From: Pseudomonadota bacterium
Lineage (GTDB): Bacteria; Pseudomonadota; Alphaproteobacteria; Dongiales; Dongiaceae
DNA: 64,000 nt
Direction of reading: 5' to 3'
Assembly (NCBI GenBank): GCA_016183985.1
Contig: JACPDN010000006.1
Span: 124,001-188,000 of the forward strand
The translations under genes and the position numbers were made by a program. Positions 8,332 to 17,932 of the stretch are shown piece by piece. The notes beneath the pieces are model-generated. The model searched no databases, was not told the DNA's origin, and saw only the letters and a program-made list of their open reading frames with translations. Each line of letters opens with the position of its first letter. Within the stretch, counting starts at the first letter, position 1.

Positions 8332-8345
8332 ATGATCTAGATCAA
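8332..8345. promoter_or_regulatory. Fnr/FixK-type box upstream of the PAS kinase gene
   Basis: ATGATCTAGATCAA matches the Fnr/FixK consensus TTGAT-N4-ATCAA except at the first base; the central TGATCTAGATCA is a perfect 12-bp palindrome. It is 94 bases before the kinase start (8440) and 163 bases from the Crp/Fnr start (8168), in an AT-rich 271-bp gap. The neighbouring Crp/Fnr regulator is an obvious candidate to bind it. Confidence 0.6.
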
Positions 8346-8439
8346 TTCCAATTATTATTTATGCGAGTGTAAAACATAGGCGTGGTTGGGTCACTCCTAT
8401 CGATCGCAGCTCTAAAATGTGGTGGCATAGAGAAGTCGC

Positions 8440-10422
8440 ATGCCGAAGAAGCATCCACCTTCCCGGCGCACCAACGTGACACGCCCTCGGCAAGACAGCC
8501 GAAAGTCAGGCGGCGAGTTACCTGACAGCACGCTTATCGTGGACGGCGCCGCCGGTGCCATCATTCTTATTCGCCCCAGCGGCCGCATCATTCGTTTGAA
8601 CGCCGATGCGGTGCGGCTTTTCAAATGTCGCCCGAGCGAACTGATCGACAGTGATATCGCCGATATCCTGCCGCAGATCGGCCCGTTGCTGGAGCAAACG
8701 CCCGCAAAATCCGATCGTGCACCACGTTGGCGACAGATCAGTGGGCGCACCAAGAGCGGTCGCGCGCTGGATCTGCGCGTCGCCTGCCGGCGGCTGCGGC
8801 TCGACCGCAAACCTGTCATCGCCCTGACAGTCGATGATGCGGCCCCGGCACGGCGCATGCGCAAGCAGTTGCGCGCGACACAAACCTATCTCGCCAAAAT
8901 CGTCGAGCTCAGTGATGACGGCATCGTGTCGGTGACGACCGACGGCACCATCCAGATCTTCAGCAATGGTGCCGAGCGCATGTTCGGCTATGCGGCCAGC
9001 GAAGTGGTCGGCCGCAAGCTCGACATGCTGCTGCCCCCCAGCCTGCGCGCGTCGCACGGCAAACACATGACTGATTTCGTGGCCAGCCGCGGCTATACGC
9101 GGCGCATGGGCCAGCGCACCGAAATCCTGGCGCGCCGCAAATCCGGCGAGGCTTTCCCGGTCGACGCCTCGATCATGCATTTCAACGCCGAAGGCGAGCC
9201 GATACTTACCGCAATCTTGCGCGACGTCACTGAGCGCAAGCGCAGCGAACAGGCTTTGAAGGCGAGCGAACGCCTCTTTCGTGCCGTTTTCGAACAGACC
9301 TTTCAGCTCGTCGGCTTATTGACGCCGGACGGCATCGTGGTCGAGCTTAACCGCAGTGCCCTTGAGCTCGGCGGCCTGGCACGCAATGCCACGGTCGGGC
9401 GGCCATTTGGCGAGGCTGGCTGGTGGGCACGCCCGGAGAGCGGACAGGCGCTGGAGATCGACGCCCTGATTACCCGTGCCGCTGCTGGCGAAACCATCCG
9501 CACCGAGCTGGAAATCCAAGGCGCCGACCAACGCAGCCACGTCATCGATTTTTCACTGAAGCCCATTCAAGACGAACATGGAATCGTCACCCTGCTGATC
9601 GCGGAAGGCCGCGATATCAGCGAACGAGTCGGTGCCGAACTGGCGATGAGCGAGGCCAAACGTCATGCCGAACTCGCCAACCGTGCCAAATCCGAATTTC
9701 TCGCCAATATGAGCCACGAATTGCGGACGCCGCTCAACGCCATCATCGGCTTTGCCGAGGTGATGCAGCGGGAGACGTTCGGTCCGCTCGGCTCCACACG
9801 CTATCGCACTTATTGCGCCGATATCCACCACGCCGGTACGCATCTCCTCAGTGTCATCAACGACGTGCTCGACGTCGCCAAGATCGAAGCCGGCCAGTTG
9901 ATGGCGCATTACGACGACATCGACGTGCAAGCGGTCATCCTCGCCTGCGTGCAGATGGTCCGCGAACGCGCCACGGCTGCCGGGCTTCATCTCGTCGTCG
10001 ATGTGGCGCCGGATCTGCCATTCCTCCATGCCGACGAGCGCCTGATGAAGCAGATGCTGCTCAACCTGTTGTCCAACGCCGTGAAGTTCACACCGCAGGG
10101 CGGCATCACCGTCGGCGCCAAGAAATCCAGCGCCGGCGAATTGCTGATCGAGGTCAAGGACACCGGCATCGGCATCGCGCCCGCCGATATTCCGAAGGCC
10201 ATGCAAGCCTTCGGGCAGATCGACAGCACGTTCAATCGCAAAGTCGGCGGTACCGGCCTCGGGCTCCACCTCGTCCGCAACATGGTGGAACTGCAGGGTG
10301 GCTCGCTGCAATTGGAGAGTGCTCCCGCCATCGGCACGACGGCCAGGCTGGTCTTCAGTGCCGATCGCCTGCAGACGACCCAGCCGCGCCCACAATCGGA
10401 GGCGATGGCAAGCACGCATTAG
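8440..10422 (+). CDS. Multi-PAS sensor histidine kinase
   Basis: A 660-residue kinase. There are three PAS-like domains at about 29-115, 140-270 (with MFGYAASEVVGRKLDMLLP) and 280-400 (FEQTFQLVGLLTPDGIV). Next come a HisKA domain with the phospho-accepting His426 in FLANMSHELRTPLNAIIGF and an HATPase domain (LLNLLSNAVKFTPQGG, DTGIGIA, GTGLGLHLVRNMVELQGG). No transmembrane segment and no receiver domain were seen, so it is probably cytoplasmic and signals to a response regulator encoded elsewhere. The bound ligand or cofactor of the PAS domains is unknown. It is followed after 83 bp by the globin-coupled transducer. Confidence 0.92.
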   Translation: MPKKHPPSRRTNVTRPRQDSRKSGGELPDSTLIVDGAAGAIILIRPSGRIIRLNADAVRLFKCRPSELIDSDIADILPQIGPLLEQTPAKSDRAPRWRQISGRTKSGRALDLRVACRRLRLDRKPVIALTVDDAAPARRMRKQLRATQTYLAKIVELSDDGIVSVTTDGTIQIFSNGAERMFGYAASEVVGRKLDMLLPPSLRASHGKHMTDFVASRGYTRRMGQRTEILARRKSGEAFPVDASIMHFNAEGEPILTAILRDVTERKRSEQALKASERLFRAVFEQTFQLVGLLTPDGIVVELNRSALELGGLARNATVGRPFGEAGWWARPESGQALEIDALITRAAAGETIRTELEIQGADQRSHVIDFSLKPIQDEHGIVTLLIAEGRDISERVGAELAMSEAKRHAELANRAKSEFLANMSHELRTPLNAIIGFAEVMQRETFGPLGSTRYRTYCADIHHAGTHLLSVINDVLDVAKIEAGQLMAHYDDIDVQAVILACVQMVRERATAAGLHLVVDVAPDLPFLHADERLMKQMLLNLLSNAVKFTPQGGITVGAKKSSAGELLIEVKDTGIGIAPADIPKAMQAFGQIDSTFNRKVGGTGLGLHLVRNMVELQGGSLQLESAPAIGTTARLVFSADRLQTTQPRPQSEAMASTH

Positions 10423-10505
10423 CCGCCTTTGCCGATCGGGGGGAGCCGACAGGTAAAGGCGTTTGATCCAATCCGAGTGACACTTCACCCAGGGGAGATG
10501 TTGAG

Positions 10506-11861
10506 TTGGAACAGCGAGCGACGATTTCTGATCTCACCGATGAATATACCGAGCGCCTAGCCTATCTCGGCATCACGGCAGAGACCAGCCGCCTGCTCAG
10601 AGGCTTCTGGCCGCAGGTGGAGCCGGCTTTGCCCGGTATCCTCGACGATTTCTACAACCACATTACCACCGTGCCACAGCTCGCCAGCCTTATCGGCGAT
10701 CAACGCAGGCGATTGATGAAAGCGCAGTCAGGGCATTGGGCGACACTTTTCTCCGGCCGCTTCGACCAGGCATATTTCGACAGCGCCCGCGCCATCGGCC
10801 ATGCCCATAACCGCATCGGTCTGGAGCCGCGCTGGTATATCGGCGCCTATGGCTTCGTGCTGCGGCGGCTGCTGGCCCTCGCCACCAGGCAATTCACCTT
10901 CAGCCGGACGCAGAGCGGCACTTTGAGCGGGGCCATCACGACCGTCGTCATGCTGGACATCGACCTGTCGATCTCGACCTATCAGGAGGCGATGCTTGCC
11001 GATCGGCAGAAGCGCCAGAGGCTGGTTGGCGAGGCTGTCACCAACTTCGCCGATATCATCCAGAATGCCTTGAAATCGGTCGATGCCGCGGCGGTGGAAT
11101 TGCAGGCCATGGCGAAGTCGCTGGGTGACAGCACCAGTCTCACTACCGATACCGCACGCAATGTCAGCGACGCTTCGCAACGCGCCACCAGCAATGTGCA
11201 TGCGGTGGCGGCAGCGGCCGACCAACTCTCCGCCTCGATCGTCGAGATCAGCAATCAGGTGCAGCAGTCAAAAGGCATTTCCGGCCAGGCGGTCAGCGAA
11301 GCGCGCAATGCCGATGGGTCGGTCCAGGGCCTGCGCCATGCGGCGGAGAAAATCGGCGATGTGGTGAAACTGATCAATGCCATCGCCAACCAGACCAACC
11401 TGCTGGCGCTCAACGCCACCATCGAGGCGGCCCGTGCCGGCGAGGCCGGCAAGGGCTTCACCGTGGTGGCGGCCGAGGTGAAGAACCTCGCCGGGCAGAC
11501 CGGCCGCGCCACCGAAGAGATCGGCGGGCAGATCAGCACCATTCAGGAAGAGACGCGGAAATCCGTGACGCTCATCGACAGCATCGCCGCCACCATCGCC
11601 CGCATGAGCGACGTGACCGCCACCATCGCCGCCGCCGTCGAGCAACAGAGTGCGGCAACGCAGGAAATCGCCCGCAATGTGCAGCAGGCTGCCGACAGCA
11701 CCAGCTCGATGGGCGAACATATCGTCAATGTCAGCAATTGCGCGGCCGAGGCCACTGAGGCCGCCGGCAACATGCTCATCGCCGCCAACGAACTCAACAG
11801 ACAGACGACGCTGGTGCGCCAGGAGATCGAGATGTTCCTGAGGCGCGTGGAAGGGTGTTGA
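10506..11861 (+). CDS. Globin-coupled methyl-accepting chemotaxis protein (HemAT-like)
   Basis: A 451-residue soluble transducer. Residues 1-165 form a sensor globin; [19 protein letters not shown] (97-115) carries the expected proximal heme His101. The C-terminal half is the MCP signalling domain, with the hairpin tip [20 protein letters not shown] followed by [19 protein letters not shown]. No membrane segments are present, as in HemAT. The expected role is binding O2 (or another gas) at heme and signalling to CheA. The start is a TTG with GGGGAGA 7 bases upstream; the nearby ATG at 10498 is out of frame and soon stops. Confidence 0.92.
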   Translation: MEQRATISDLTDEYTERLAYLGITAETSRLLRGFWPQVEPALPGILDDFYNHITTVPQLASLIGDQRRRLMKAQSGHWATLFSGRFDQAYFDSARAIGHAHNRIGLEPRWYIGAYGFVLRRLLALATRQFTFSRTQSGTLSGAITTVVMLDIDLSISTYQEAMLADRQKRQRLVGEAVTNFADIIQNALKSVDAAAVELQAMAKSLGDSTSLTTDTARNVSDASQRATSNVHAVAAAADQLSASIVEISNQVQQSKGISGQAVSEARNADGSVQGLRHAAEKIGDVVKLINAIANQTNLLALNATIEAARAGEAGKGFTVVAAEVKNLAGQTGRATEEIGGQISTIQEETRKSVTLIDSIAATIARMSDVTATIAAAVEQQSAATQEIARNVQQAADSTSSMGEHIVNVSNCAAEATEAAGNMLIAANELNRQTTLVRQEIEMFLRRVEGC

Positions 11862-11876
11862 GGGGTATTCTCTATT

Positions 11877-11965
11877 GTCATGGCCCGCTTCAGGCGGGCC
11901 ATCCACGAGTTTGCCCGCAGGCGAACAAAGTAACTCGTGGATCTCCCGCCTTCGCGGGGGATGAC
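11877..11965. repeat. Cloverleaf-like palindromic repeat, copy 1
   Basis: An 89-bp element begins GTCAT and ends ATGAC. It contains three internal stems: TGGCCCGC-TTCAG-GCGGGCCA, CCACGAGTT paired with AACTCGTGG, and a CCCGC/GCGGG stem near the right end. It fills the gap between the convergent globin-transducer and purA genes. It is about the same size and layout as the copy at 18286-18373. Confidence 0.85.
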
Positions 11966-11981
11966 AACAAAAGAGAGTTCA

Positions 11982-13277
11982 TCAATCCGCGAACGGATCC
12001 TTCACCAGGATCGTGTCGTCGCGTTCCGGGCTAGTGGAGAGCAGTGCCACCGGCACTTCAATGAGTTCCTCGACGCGGCGGACATATTTGATCGCGGTTG
12101 CCGGCAGCTGCGCCCAGGAGCGCGCCCCTTGGGTCGATTCCTGCCAGCCTTCGAGCGTTTCATAGACCGGCTTGGCACGGGCCTGGAGATCTGAGGCGGC
12201 GGGGAGATAGGCGTAGGATTTGCCGTCGATCTCGTAGCCGGTACAGATCTTCAATTCCTTCATGCCGTCGAGGACATCGAGTTTGGTGAAAGCGATGCCA
12301 CTGATGCCGGCGACCTTGGCCGCCCGGCGCACGAGGGCGGCGTCGAACCAGCCACAGCGGCGCTTGCGGCCCGTGACCACGCCGAACTCCTTGCCGCGCG
12401 CACCCAGCAATTCGCCGATCTCGTCGGTAAGTTCGCTGGGGAACGGGCCGGAGCCGACGCGGGTCGTATAGGCCTTGGTGATGCCGAGCACATAGCCGAT
12501 GCCGGAGGGGCCGAGGCCGGAGCCGGTCGCCGCCTGGCCGGTCACCGTGTTCGATGAGGTGACGTAAGGATAGGTGCCGTGATCGATGTCGAGCATGACG
12601 CCTTGCGCACCCTCGAAGAGGATGCGGTCGCCGCGTTTGCGGGCGGTATCCAGCATTTCCCACACCGGGCGCACGAAGGGTGCGATCTGCGGGGCGATGG
12701 CGCGGAGCTTTGCCAGCAATTCGGCACCATCGACCAGGGGTGCCCCCATGCCCTTCAGCAAGGCGTTGTGATGGCGGAGCAGATTCTCGACCTTGGCATC
12801 AAGGCCTTTGCTGTCGGCCAGATCACAGACGCGGATGGCGCGGCGTGCCACCTTGTCTTCATAGGCCGGACCGATGCCGCGACCGGTGGTGCCGATCTTG
12901 GCACCGCCTTCAGCAGCACCTTCGCGCAGCTTATCAAGCTCGCTGTGGAGCGGCAGGATGAGGGCGGCGTTTTCAGCGACGACGAGATTGTCAGGCGTGA
13001 TGGTGACGCCCTGCCCACGCAGACCTTCCATCTCCTTGATGAGATGCCAGGGATCGACCACGACGCCATTGCCGATGACCGACAGCTTACCCGGGCGCAC
13101 GATGCCGGAGGGCAGCAGCGACAGCTTGTAGGTGACGCCGCCGATGACCAGCGTATGACCCGCATTGTGGCCACCCTGGAAGCGCACGACGACGTCGGCG
13201 CGCTCGGAGAGCCAGTCGACAATCTTGCCCTTACCCTCGTCGCCCCATTGCGAGCCGATTACCGCGACATTAGCCAT
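11982..13277 (-). CDS. purA: Adenylosuccinate synthetase
   Basis: A 431-residue cytosolic enzyme that joins IMP and aspartate using GTP in the first step from IMP to AMP. The GTP-binding loop [16 protein letters not shown] is at residues 8-23, GGHNAGHT at about 35-42, [11 protein letters not shown] near 130, and [12 protein letters not shown] near 300. Length and motifs are those of the normal bacterial enzyme. It lies 19 bp downstream of hisZ on the same strand, a pairing common in Alphaproteobacteria. Confidence 0.97.
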   Translation of the reverse strand: MANVAVIGSQWGDEGKGKIVDWLSERADVVVRFQGGHNAGHTLVIGGVTYKLSLLPSGIVRPGKLSVIGNGVVVDPWHLIKEMEGLRGQGVTITPDNLVVAENAALILPLHSELDKLREGAAEGGAKIGTTGRGIGPAYEDKVARRAIRVCDLADSKGLDAKVENLLRHHNALLKGMGAPLVDGAELLAKLRAIAPQIAPFVRPVWEMLDTARKRGDRILFEGAQGVMLDIDHGTYPYVTSSNTVTGQAATGSGLGPSGIGYVLGITKAYTTRVGSGPFPSELTDEIGELLGARGKEFGVVTGRKRRCGWFDAALVRRAAKVAGISGIAFTKLDVLDGMKELKICTGYEIDGKSYAYLPAASDLQARAKPVYETLEGWQESTQGARSWAQLPATAIKYVRRVEELIEVPVALLSTSPERDDTILVKDPFAD

Positions 13278-13296
13278 GATATTCCTCTAACAAAGA

Positions 13297-14439
13297 TCAG
13301 TCTTTGAGCGCGACAACGCGACCGCTCTCGAGATAATGCGAACAATTGAGTCGGGTTGCTTCCGCGCGCGCATCGGCGACGGCGCCAAGCCCCTGCACCG
13401 TCACCCAGCCATCGGCGCGCAATTTCATCGCCACCTGCGCATCGCTGCCCAGGGCCACGAAAACGCGCTTGGGCCCCGCCGGAATCGGCAAGGTGCCCAG
13501 CAGCGTGTCGAGATAGAGAGAGAAGCCGGTCGCCGCCTCGCCCGCGTGATTGACATAGCGGCCGCCGCGACCGAATTCGCCGCGCACGCCGCGACCCAAC
13601 AGGGTGAAGGCGATGCCACTGTGATATTCGAAACCGCGATGATCAGTGGGATCGATGGTGAGCGTGAGATCCGGTGCCGCCTTGCGGATGAGCGTGATGA
13701 TAGCGGCGAGGTTGGCGCGTACGTCGGCACCGGGCGGCGGTAGATCGAGACTCTCAAGAACCGGCAGCGCCGTTTCGACCGGCCCCACCGCGCGCAGCAG
13801 CCCCAACAGCATGGGCGCCTGATCGCCGGCGAGTTCGGCAACCTTGGCCGTGTCCTTGCGATCGAGTGCCGCGATCAGCTCACGGCGATGTGCCTCGCCC
13901 AGAATGCTGGGCGCCAGGCGCGGCACGTTGAGATCGACGGCAAGCTCGCGGACACCGAGGCTCGTCAGCGCCTCAACGGCCAGCAACACCACTTCGGCAT
14001 CGGCGGCTGCACCGTCAACGCCGATCAATTCGACACCGACCTGGCCCAATTGCCGCTCGGGGCGCATCTGCTCGCCCTTCACACGCAGCACCTGCCCCGC
14101 ATAAGAGAGGCGCAACGGGCGTGGCATGTTCTGCAGGCGCGAGGCGGCGATGCGGCCGACCTGCGGTGTCATATCGGCGCGCAGGCCCATCATGCGCTGC
14201 GAGATCGGGTCCATCAGGCGAAAGGTATGCGCGGCCATCGCCTCGCCGGGACCGGCCAGCAGCGAATCTTCAAACTCGATGAGCGGCGGCTTCACCCGCT
14301 CATAGCCCCAGCGCGCGAAGGAGGCTACCAGCCGCTCGACGATCGCGGCTTCGAAGCCCGCTTCCGGCGGCAGGCCATCGCCTAGCCCCGCGGGCAGCAG
14401 GAACTTCTCACCGGCATTGTTGCTGGATGCGCTGGTCAT
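13297..14439 (-). CDS. hisZ: ATP phosphoribosyltransferase regulatory subunit
   Basis: A 380-residue HisRS-like protein without tRNA-charging function. It forms a complex with short-form HisG and is needed for the first step of histidine synthesis and its feedback control. Class II synthetase motifs are recognisable (LRADMTPQVGRIAASRLQN, LRLSYAGQVLRVKG, and the C-terminal GRGGRYVNHAGEAATGF). Its presence implies that this organism uses the short HisG. It is upstream of purA with a 19-bp gap, so the two are probably co-transcribed. Confidence 0.95.
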   Translation of the reverse strand: MTSASSNNAGEKFLLPAGLGDGLPPEAGFEAAIVERLVASFARWGYERVKPPLIEFEDSLLAGPGEAMAAHTFRLMDPISQRMMGLRADMTPQVGRIAASRLQNMPRPLRLSYAGQVLRVKGEQMRPERQLGQVGVELIGVDGAAADAEVVLLAVEALTSLGVRELAVDLNVPRLAPSILGEAHRRELIAALDRKDTAKVAELAGDQAPMLLGLLRAVGPVETALPVLESLDLPPPGADVRANLAAIITLIRKAAPDLTLTIDPTDHRGFEYHSGIAFTLLGRGVRGEFGRGGRYVNHAGEAATGFSLYLDTLLGTLPIPAGPKRVFVALGSDAQVAMKLRADGWVTVQGLGAVADARAEATRLNCSHYLESGRVVALKD

Positions 14440-14614
14440 GACTGGTTCGGGCTCGAGCTAGGTCGCAAACTGAGCCCAAACGAAGGTGGCGCGAGACGCG
14501 AGCCTCATCGCCTGACCGCTTGGGCAAGGGCTATTAGCGCAAAGCCTTCCGCGGTGCAAGAGCGGCAGGGGTCGCAGACGCCGGGAGGGTCGCGTCCACT
14601 GCCCTCCTAACTCA

Positions 14615-15418
14615 TTAATTTACTTCGATTTCCCCGGTGAGTACGCAGACCGCGTGGCCGGCAATCTTGAGCCGGTCGCCCTGCCGCTCGAGCCACAAAT
14701 CGCCGCCCCGCTTCGAGACCTGGCGGGCATGGAATCGCGTCTTGCCCGTCAGCCCCTGCCAGTAAGGGGCGAGCACGCAATGCGAGGATCCCGTGACGGG
14801 ATCCTCCGGAATGCCATGGAGGGGTGCGAAAAAGCGGCTGACGAAATCGACGCCCTCCCCGCCGCCATCGGCCGTGATGATGAGGTCGAGGCCGAGAGCT
14901 TCGAGTGCCGGGAAATTGGGAACCGCGGCGCGGACGGCGGCAACATCCTTAAGGCGCGCCAAGAAGGAATCGTAACCGGGGCTCACGACGACGTCGACCG
15001 GTTGCTGGCCGATCGCCTGGGCGATTCGCGCCGGAACGCCTGCGTCCTTGTTCGCCTCGAAGGTGTAGAGCGGGAAATCGAGGACGAAGCGATCGCCGTC
15101 AACATCGACGAAAAGCGGCCCCGACAGGCTGTCGAAGCGCATTTGACGGATGCTGGAATCCATCAGGCGATTCAGCACGAAGGCCGAGGCCAAGGTGGCG
15201 TGACCGCACAGCTTGATCTCGACCGTCGGCGTGAACCAGCGCAGGTGATAGCCGTCCGCCGTGCGTACAAAGAAGGCGGTCTCGGCCAGATTCATCTCGG
15301 CGGCGATGGATTGGAGGACTTGATCGGGCAGCCAGGTTTTGAGCGGCATCACCCCAGCCGGATTCCCGGCGAAGGCGCGGTCGGTGAAGGCATCTACCTG
15401 GTAAATCGGGTACTTCAT
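14615..15418 (-). CDS. PhzF family epimerase/isomerase-like enzyme
   Basis: A 267-residue protein with the PhzF double-hairpin fold. The N-terminus reads YQVDAFTDRAFAGNPAGV, the expected catalytic Glu is in EMNLAETAFFV, and the C-terminal half carries GIPEDPVTGSSHCVLAPYW. Members catalyse isomerisations without cofactor; the substrate of this one is unknown. The ATG at 15418 is preferred because GGGAG lies 9 bases upstream; an in-frame start at 15433 would include that SD in the coding region. It is downstream of the DUF1127 gene on the same strand. Confidence 0.9.
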   Translation of the reverse strand: MKYPIYQVDAFTDRAFAGNPAGVMPLKTWLPDQVLQSIAAEMNLAETAFFVRTADGYHLRWFTPTVEIKLCGHATLASAFVLNRLMDSSIRQMRFDSLSGPLFVDVDGDRFVLDFPLYTFEANKDAGVPARIAQAIGQQPVDVVVSPGYDSFLARLKDVAAVRAAVPNFPALEALGLDLIITADGGGEGVDFVSRFFAPLHGIPEDPVTGSSHCVLAPYWQGLTGKTRFHARQVSKRGGDLWLERQGDRLKIAGHAVCVLTGEIEVN

Positions 15419-15443
15419 GATCAACTCTCCCATCCCATCCGCA

Positions 15444-15671
15444 TCATCGCCAGAACGGGCGCGAGACCTCGGCTTCGACGTCGCAGCGCGAGACGCCGAT
15501 ATCCTTGAGCATGCGATCGTCCAACGCTTCCAGCGCCCGGCGCTGGCGATAGATGTCGATGCAATCGAACAGAAACGCGATGAAGCGCCGGCCCGGCGAC
15601 AGGCGTTCCGACGTCCTAGATCGGCCGAAGATGGGCGATCCGCCGATCGCCGGCGATTTGTATCGAGACAT
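15444..15671 (-). CDS. DUF1127 (YjiS-like) small protein
   Basis: A 75-residue protein ending in the DUF1127 pattern: an arginine-rich helix (YRQRRALEALDDRMLKDIGV) followed by SRCDVEAEVSRPFW. Such small proteins are common in Alphaproteobacteria; some studied members bind RNA and affect phosphate and carbon metabolism, but the role here is not known. It diverges from the MocR regulator and precedes the PhzF gene by 25 bp. Confidence 0.88.
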   Translation of the reverse strand: MSRYKSPAIGGSPIFGRSRTSERLSPGRRFIAFLFDCIDIYRQRRALEALDDRMLKDIGVSRCDVEAEVSRPFWR

Positions 15672-15746
15672 TTAGTTCTCCTATGTTGATATGTTTAGAC
15701 GCGCCGGGACAATCAAACGAATTGTACCCGTGACTGGATAATTGTT

Positions 15747-15789
15747 TTGACAAGAAATGAAGTCAATCGATACATTGTCACCATGACAA
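15747..15789 (+). promoter_or_regulatory. Sigma70-type promoter and candidate MocR operator
   Basis: TTGACA (15747-15752) and TACATT (15771-15776) are spaced by 18 bases and resemble -35 and -10 boxes. The expected transcription start falls at or next to the ATG at 15783, so the mRNA could be leaderless. TTGTCA-CCA-TGACAA (15775-15789) is a perfect inverted repeat across the start codon, and another TTGACAA covers the -35 box, giving three copies of one half-site. Confidence 0.5.
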
Positions 15790-17180
15790 ACTGGCAGCCA
15801 GATCTTTCGACCTTTCCCGGACCGCGCTATCTCGCGATCGCTGACGCGCTGTCCGAAGACATCCGCCAACAGCGCATGGCGCCGGGCACCCGGCTGCCCA
15901 CCCATCGCGAACTCGCCTTCCGTCTTGGCGTCACGGTTGGCACCGTGACGCGCGCCTATGCCGAAGCCGAGCGGCGCGGCCTGATCGGCGGCGAGGTTGG
16001 GCGCGGCACCTTCGTGCGCCCCGATGTGCGGCGCCGGCCCGAAATGCCGATCGACCGCGAGGTTGAAATCGATTCCGGCGGCTTCATCGATCTCTCGATC
16101 AATTTCCCGACTCCGCGCGCCAATGATGCGCTGCTCTCGACGGCGCTGCAGCGTGTCGCGGCGCGGCCGGGCATTCATACCCTGCTCGATTATCATCACC
16201 ATGTCGGCCTGCCCCGCCATCGCGCGGCGGGTGCGCAGTGGCTTGCCGAACAGCGCTATTCCGTTTCGGCCGAGCGCGTGATCGTGACGGCGGGCGGCCA
16301 ACACGCGATGACGGCGGCCCTCGGCGCCATCACGGAACCGGGCGATGTCGTGGTCACCGAATGCGTCACTTATCCAGGACTCCGGCGTCTTGCCGACTTC
16401 CTGCGCATCCGTCTCCACGGCGTGCAGATGGATGAAGACGGTGTCGATCCGGAAGCCTTTGAGGCCGCCTGCATCAACTTCCGGCCCAAGGCGTTCTATT
16501 GCGTCGTCAACATGCACAACCCGACCGGCATCATCGTCTCGGCCGAGCGGCGCAAGGCACTCGCTGAAATCGCGCGCCGCCACGGTGTGAAGATCGTCGA
16601 GGATGACGTCTACGGCTTCCTCCTCGGCACGCGCAACATTGAGCCGCTCTCGTCGCATGCCCCGGAGCTTGGCCATTATTTCACCAGCGTCTCGAAATCG
16701 ATGGCGCCGGGCCTGCGTGTGGGCTATCTCGCGATTCCCGAAGGTGCGCTCGATTCATTCGCACAAGTGGTCCGTTCGACCACCTGGATGGCGGCGCCGC
16801 TCACTGCCGAGATCGCGGCGGATTGGGTTGAAGACGGCACCGGCATGGATCTGGCCGAAGCGCACCGCATCGAAGCAATTGCACGCCAGCGCATGGCGCG
16901 GCGCATTCTCGGCAATCTGCCGATCTGCGGCGATGAGGCGAGCTATCATATCTGGCTGAAGCTGCCCGAACCCTGGACGTCGGACAGCTTTGCCCTGCAG
17001 GCACGCTTGCGCGGCGTCGGCGTTTCCCCGGCGACGATCTTCTCGCTCACCCGCAATGCACCCAACGGCGTACGCCTGTGCCTGTGCGCGCCCGCCGACC
17101 GGCGCGTGCTTGAGGTGGCCCTGCAGCGTATCGGCGAATTGCTGCGCTCGCAGCCCGACGGCTCCTACGGCATCGTGTGA
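15783..17180 (+). CDS. MocR-type (GntR/aminotransferase fusion) regulator
   Basis: A 465-residue fusion. Residues 1-75 form a GntR winged helix (GTRLPTHRELAFRLGVTVGT, AYAEAERRGLI). Residues about 90-460 form a fold-type I aminotransferase domain with MHNPTGIIVSAERR, EDDVYGFLL and the PLP-lysine segment SVSKSMAPGLRVGYLA. MocR proteins normally control nearby amino-acid or vitamin B6 genes, sensing PLP or an amino compound. Its stop overlaps or abuts azlC, so the amino-acid exporter is the likely target. An in-frame ATG at 15747 is inside the -35 box and is less likely as the start. Confidence 0.9.
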   Translation: MTNWQPDLSTFPGPRYLAIADALSEDIRQQRMAPGTRLPTHRELAFRLGVTVGTVTRAYAEAERRGLIGGEVGRGTFVRPDVRRRPEMPIDREVEIDSGGFIDLSINFPTPRANDALLSTALQRVAARPGIHTLLDYHHHVGLPRHRAAGAQWLAEQRYSVSAERVIVTAGGQHAMTAALGAITEPGDVVVTECVTYPGLRRLADFLRIRLHGVQMDEDGVDPEAFEAACINFRPKAFYCVVNMHNPTGIIVSAERRKALAEIARRHGVKIVEDDVYGFLLGTRNIEPLSSHAPELGHYFTSVSKSMAPGLRVGYLAIPEGALDSFAQVVRSTTWMAAPLTAEIAADWVEDGTGMDLAEAHRIEAIARQRMARRILGNLPICGDEASYHIWLKLPEPWTSDSFALQARLRGVGVSPATIFSLTRNAPNGVRLCLCAPADRRVLEVALQRIGELLRSQPDGSYGIV

Positions 17181-17185
17181 CGCGC

Positions 17186-17932
17186 ATGACGGATCTTGCC
17201 AAAGAAAGCCCGAGCACCATCGGCGCTGAATTCGCGCGCGGGCTTGCCGCCACCTTCCCGCTCATGGTCTCCGCCATCCCCTTCGGCGTGATCTTCGGGA
17301 CACTCGCCACCAATGCCGGGCTCTCGCCGCTCGCCGTCATGGCCATGTCGGTGTTTGTCTTCTCCGGTTCGGCACAGTTCATCGCCATCCTGCTGCTTGG
17401 CACCGGTTCGGCTCTGGGCGTGATCTGGCTTGCAACCTTGATCCTCAACCTCAGGCACCTGCTTTACGCGGCGACACTGGTCGATCATGTGCGGCACCTC
17501 AGCCAGACCTGGCGCTTCGGGCTCTCCGCGACCCTGACCGATGAGACCTTCGCCATCATGGAGCGCCGCTATCGCGAGGAAGGCGGCGGGCCCAATGCAC
17601 ATTGGTACTATCTCGCCTCGTGCCTCGGCATGTATCTCAACTGGCAGTTCTGGACCTATATCGGCATCGTGCTCGGCACCGAGTTTCCACAAGTCAAGAA
17701 TTGGGGCCTCGAATTCGCGATGATCGTGACCTTCACCGGCATCGTCATGCCGGCCCTGCGCTCATCTCCCTTCTGGGCGGCGGCGATCATCGCCGGCATC
17801 GTGGCGACACTCGGCAATTTCCTGCCCTACAAACTGGGGCTGATGTTGGGGGCGCTCGCCGGCATTCTCGCCGGGTTGGGCTTGCAAGAATGGCGCCGGC
17901 GCAAAGCACGCGGCGAACAGGTGATGTCATGA
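17186..17932 (+). CDS. azlC: Branched-chain amino acid exporter, large subunit (AzlC family)
   Basis: A 248-residue inner-membrane protein with several hydrophobic segments. The family hallmarks are FPLMVSAIPFGVIFGTLA, FVFSGSAQFIAI and LNLRHLLYAATL. With AzlD it forms an exporter of branched-chain amino acids or related compounds. The ATG at 17186 is used here; a GTG at 17177 would overlap the MocR stop by 3 bases and add MTR. The 3' end overlaps azlD by 4 bases (ATGA), so the pair is translationally coupled. Confidence 0.92.
   Translation: MTDLAKESPSTIGAEFARGLAATFPLMVSAIPFGVIFGTLATNAGLSPLAVMAMSVFVFSGSAQFIAILLLGTGSALGVIWLATLILNLRHLLYAATLVDHVRHLSQTWRFGLSATLTDETFAIMERRYREEGGGPNAHWYYLASCLGMYLNWQFWTYIGIVLGTEFPQVKNWGLEFAMIVTFTGIVMPALRSSPFWAAAIIAGIVATLGNFLPYKLGLMLGALAGILAGLGLQEWRRRKARGEQVMS

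Noticed and set aside
14440-14614. Gap upstream of hisZ examined for a riboswitch or histidine attenuator
   Set aside because: No run of His codons, no known riboswitch core and no terminator-antiterminator pair could be recognised.
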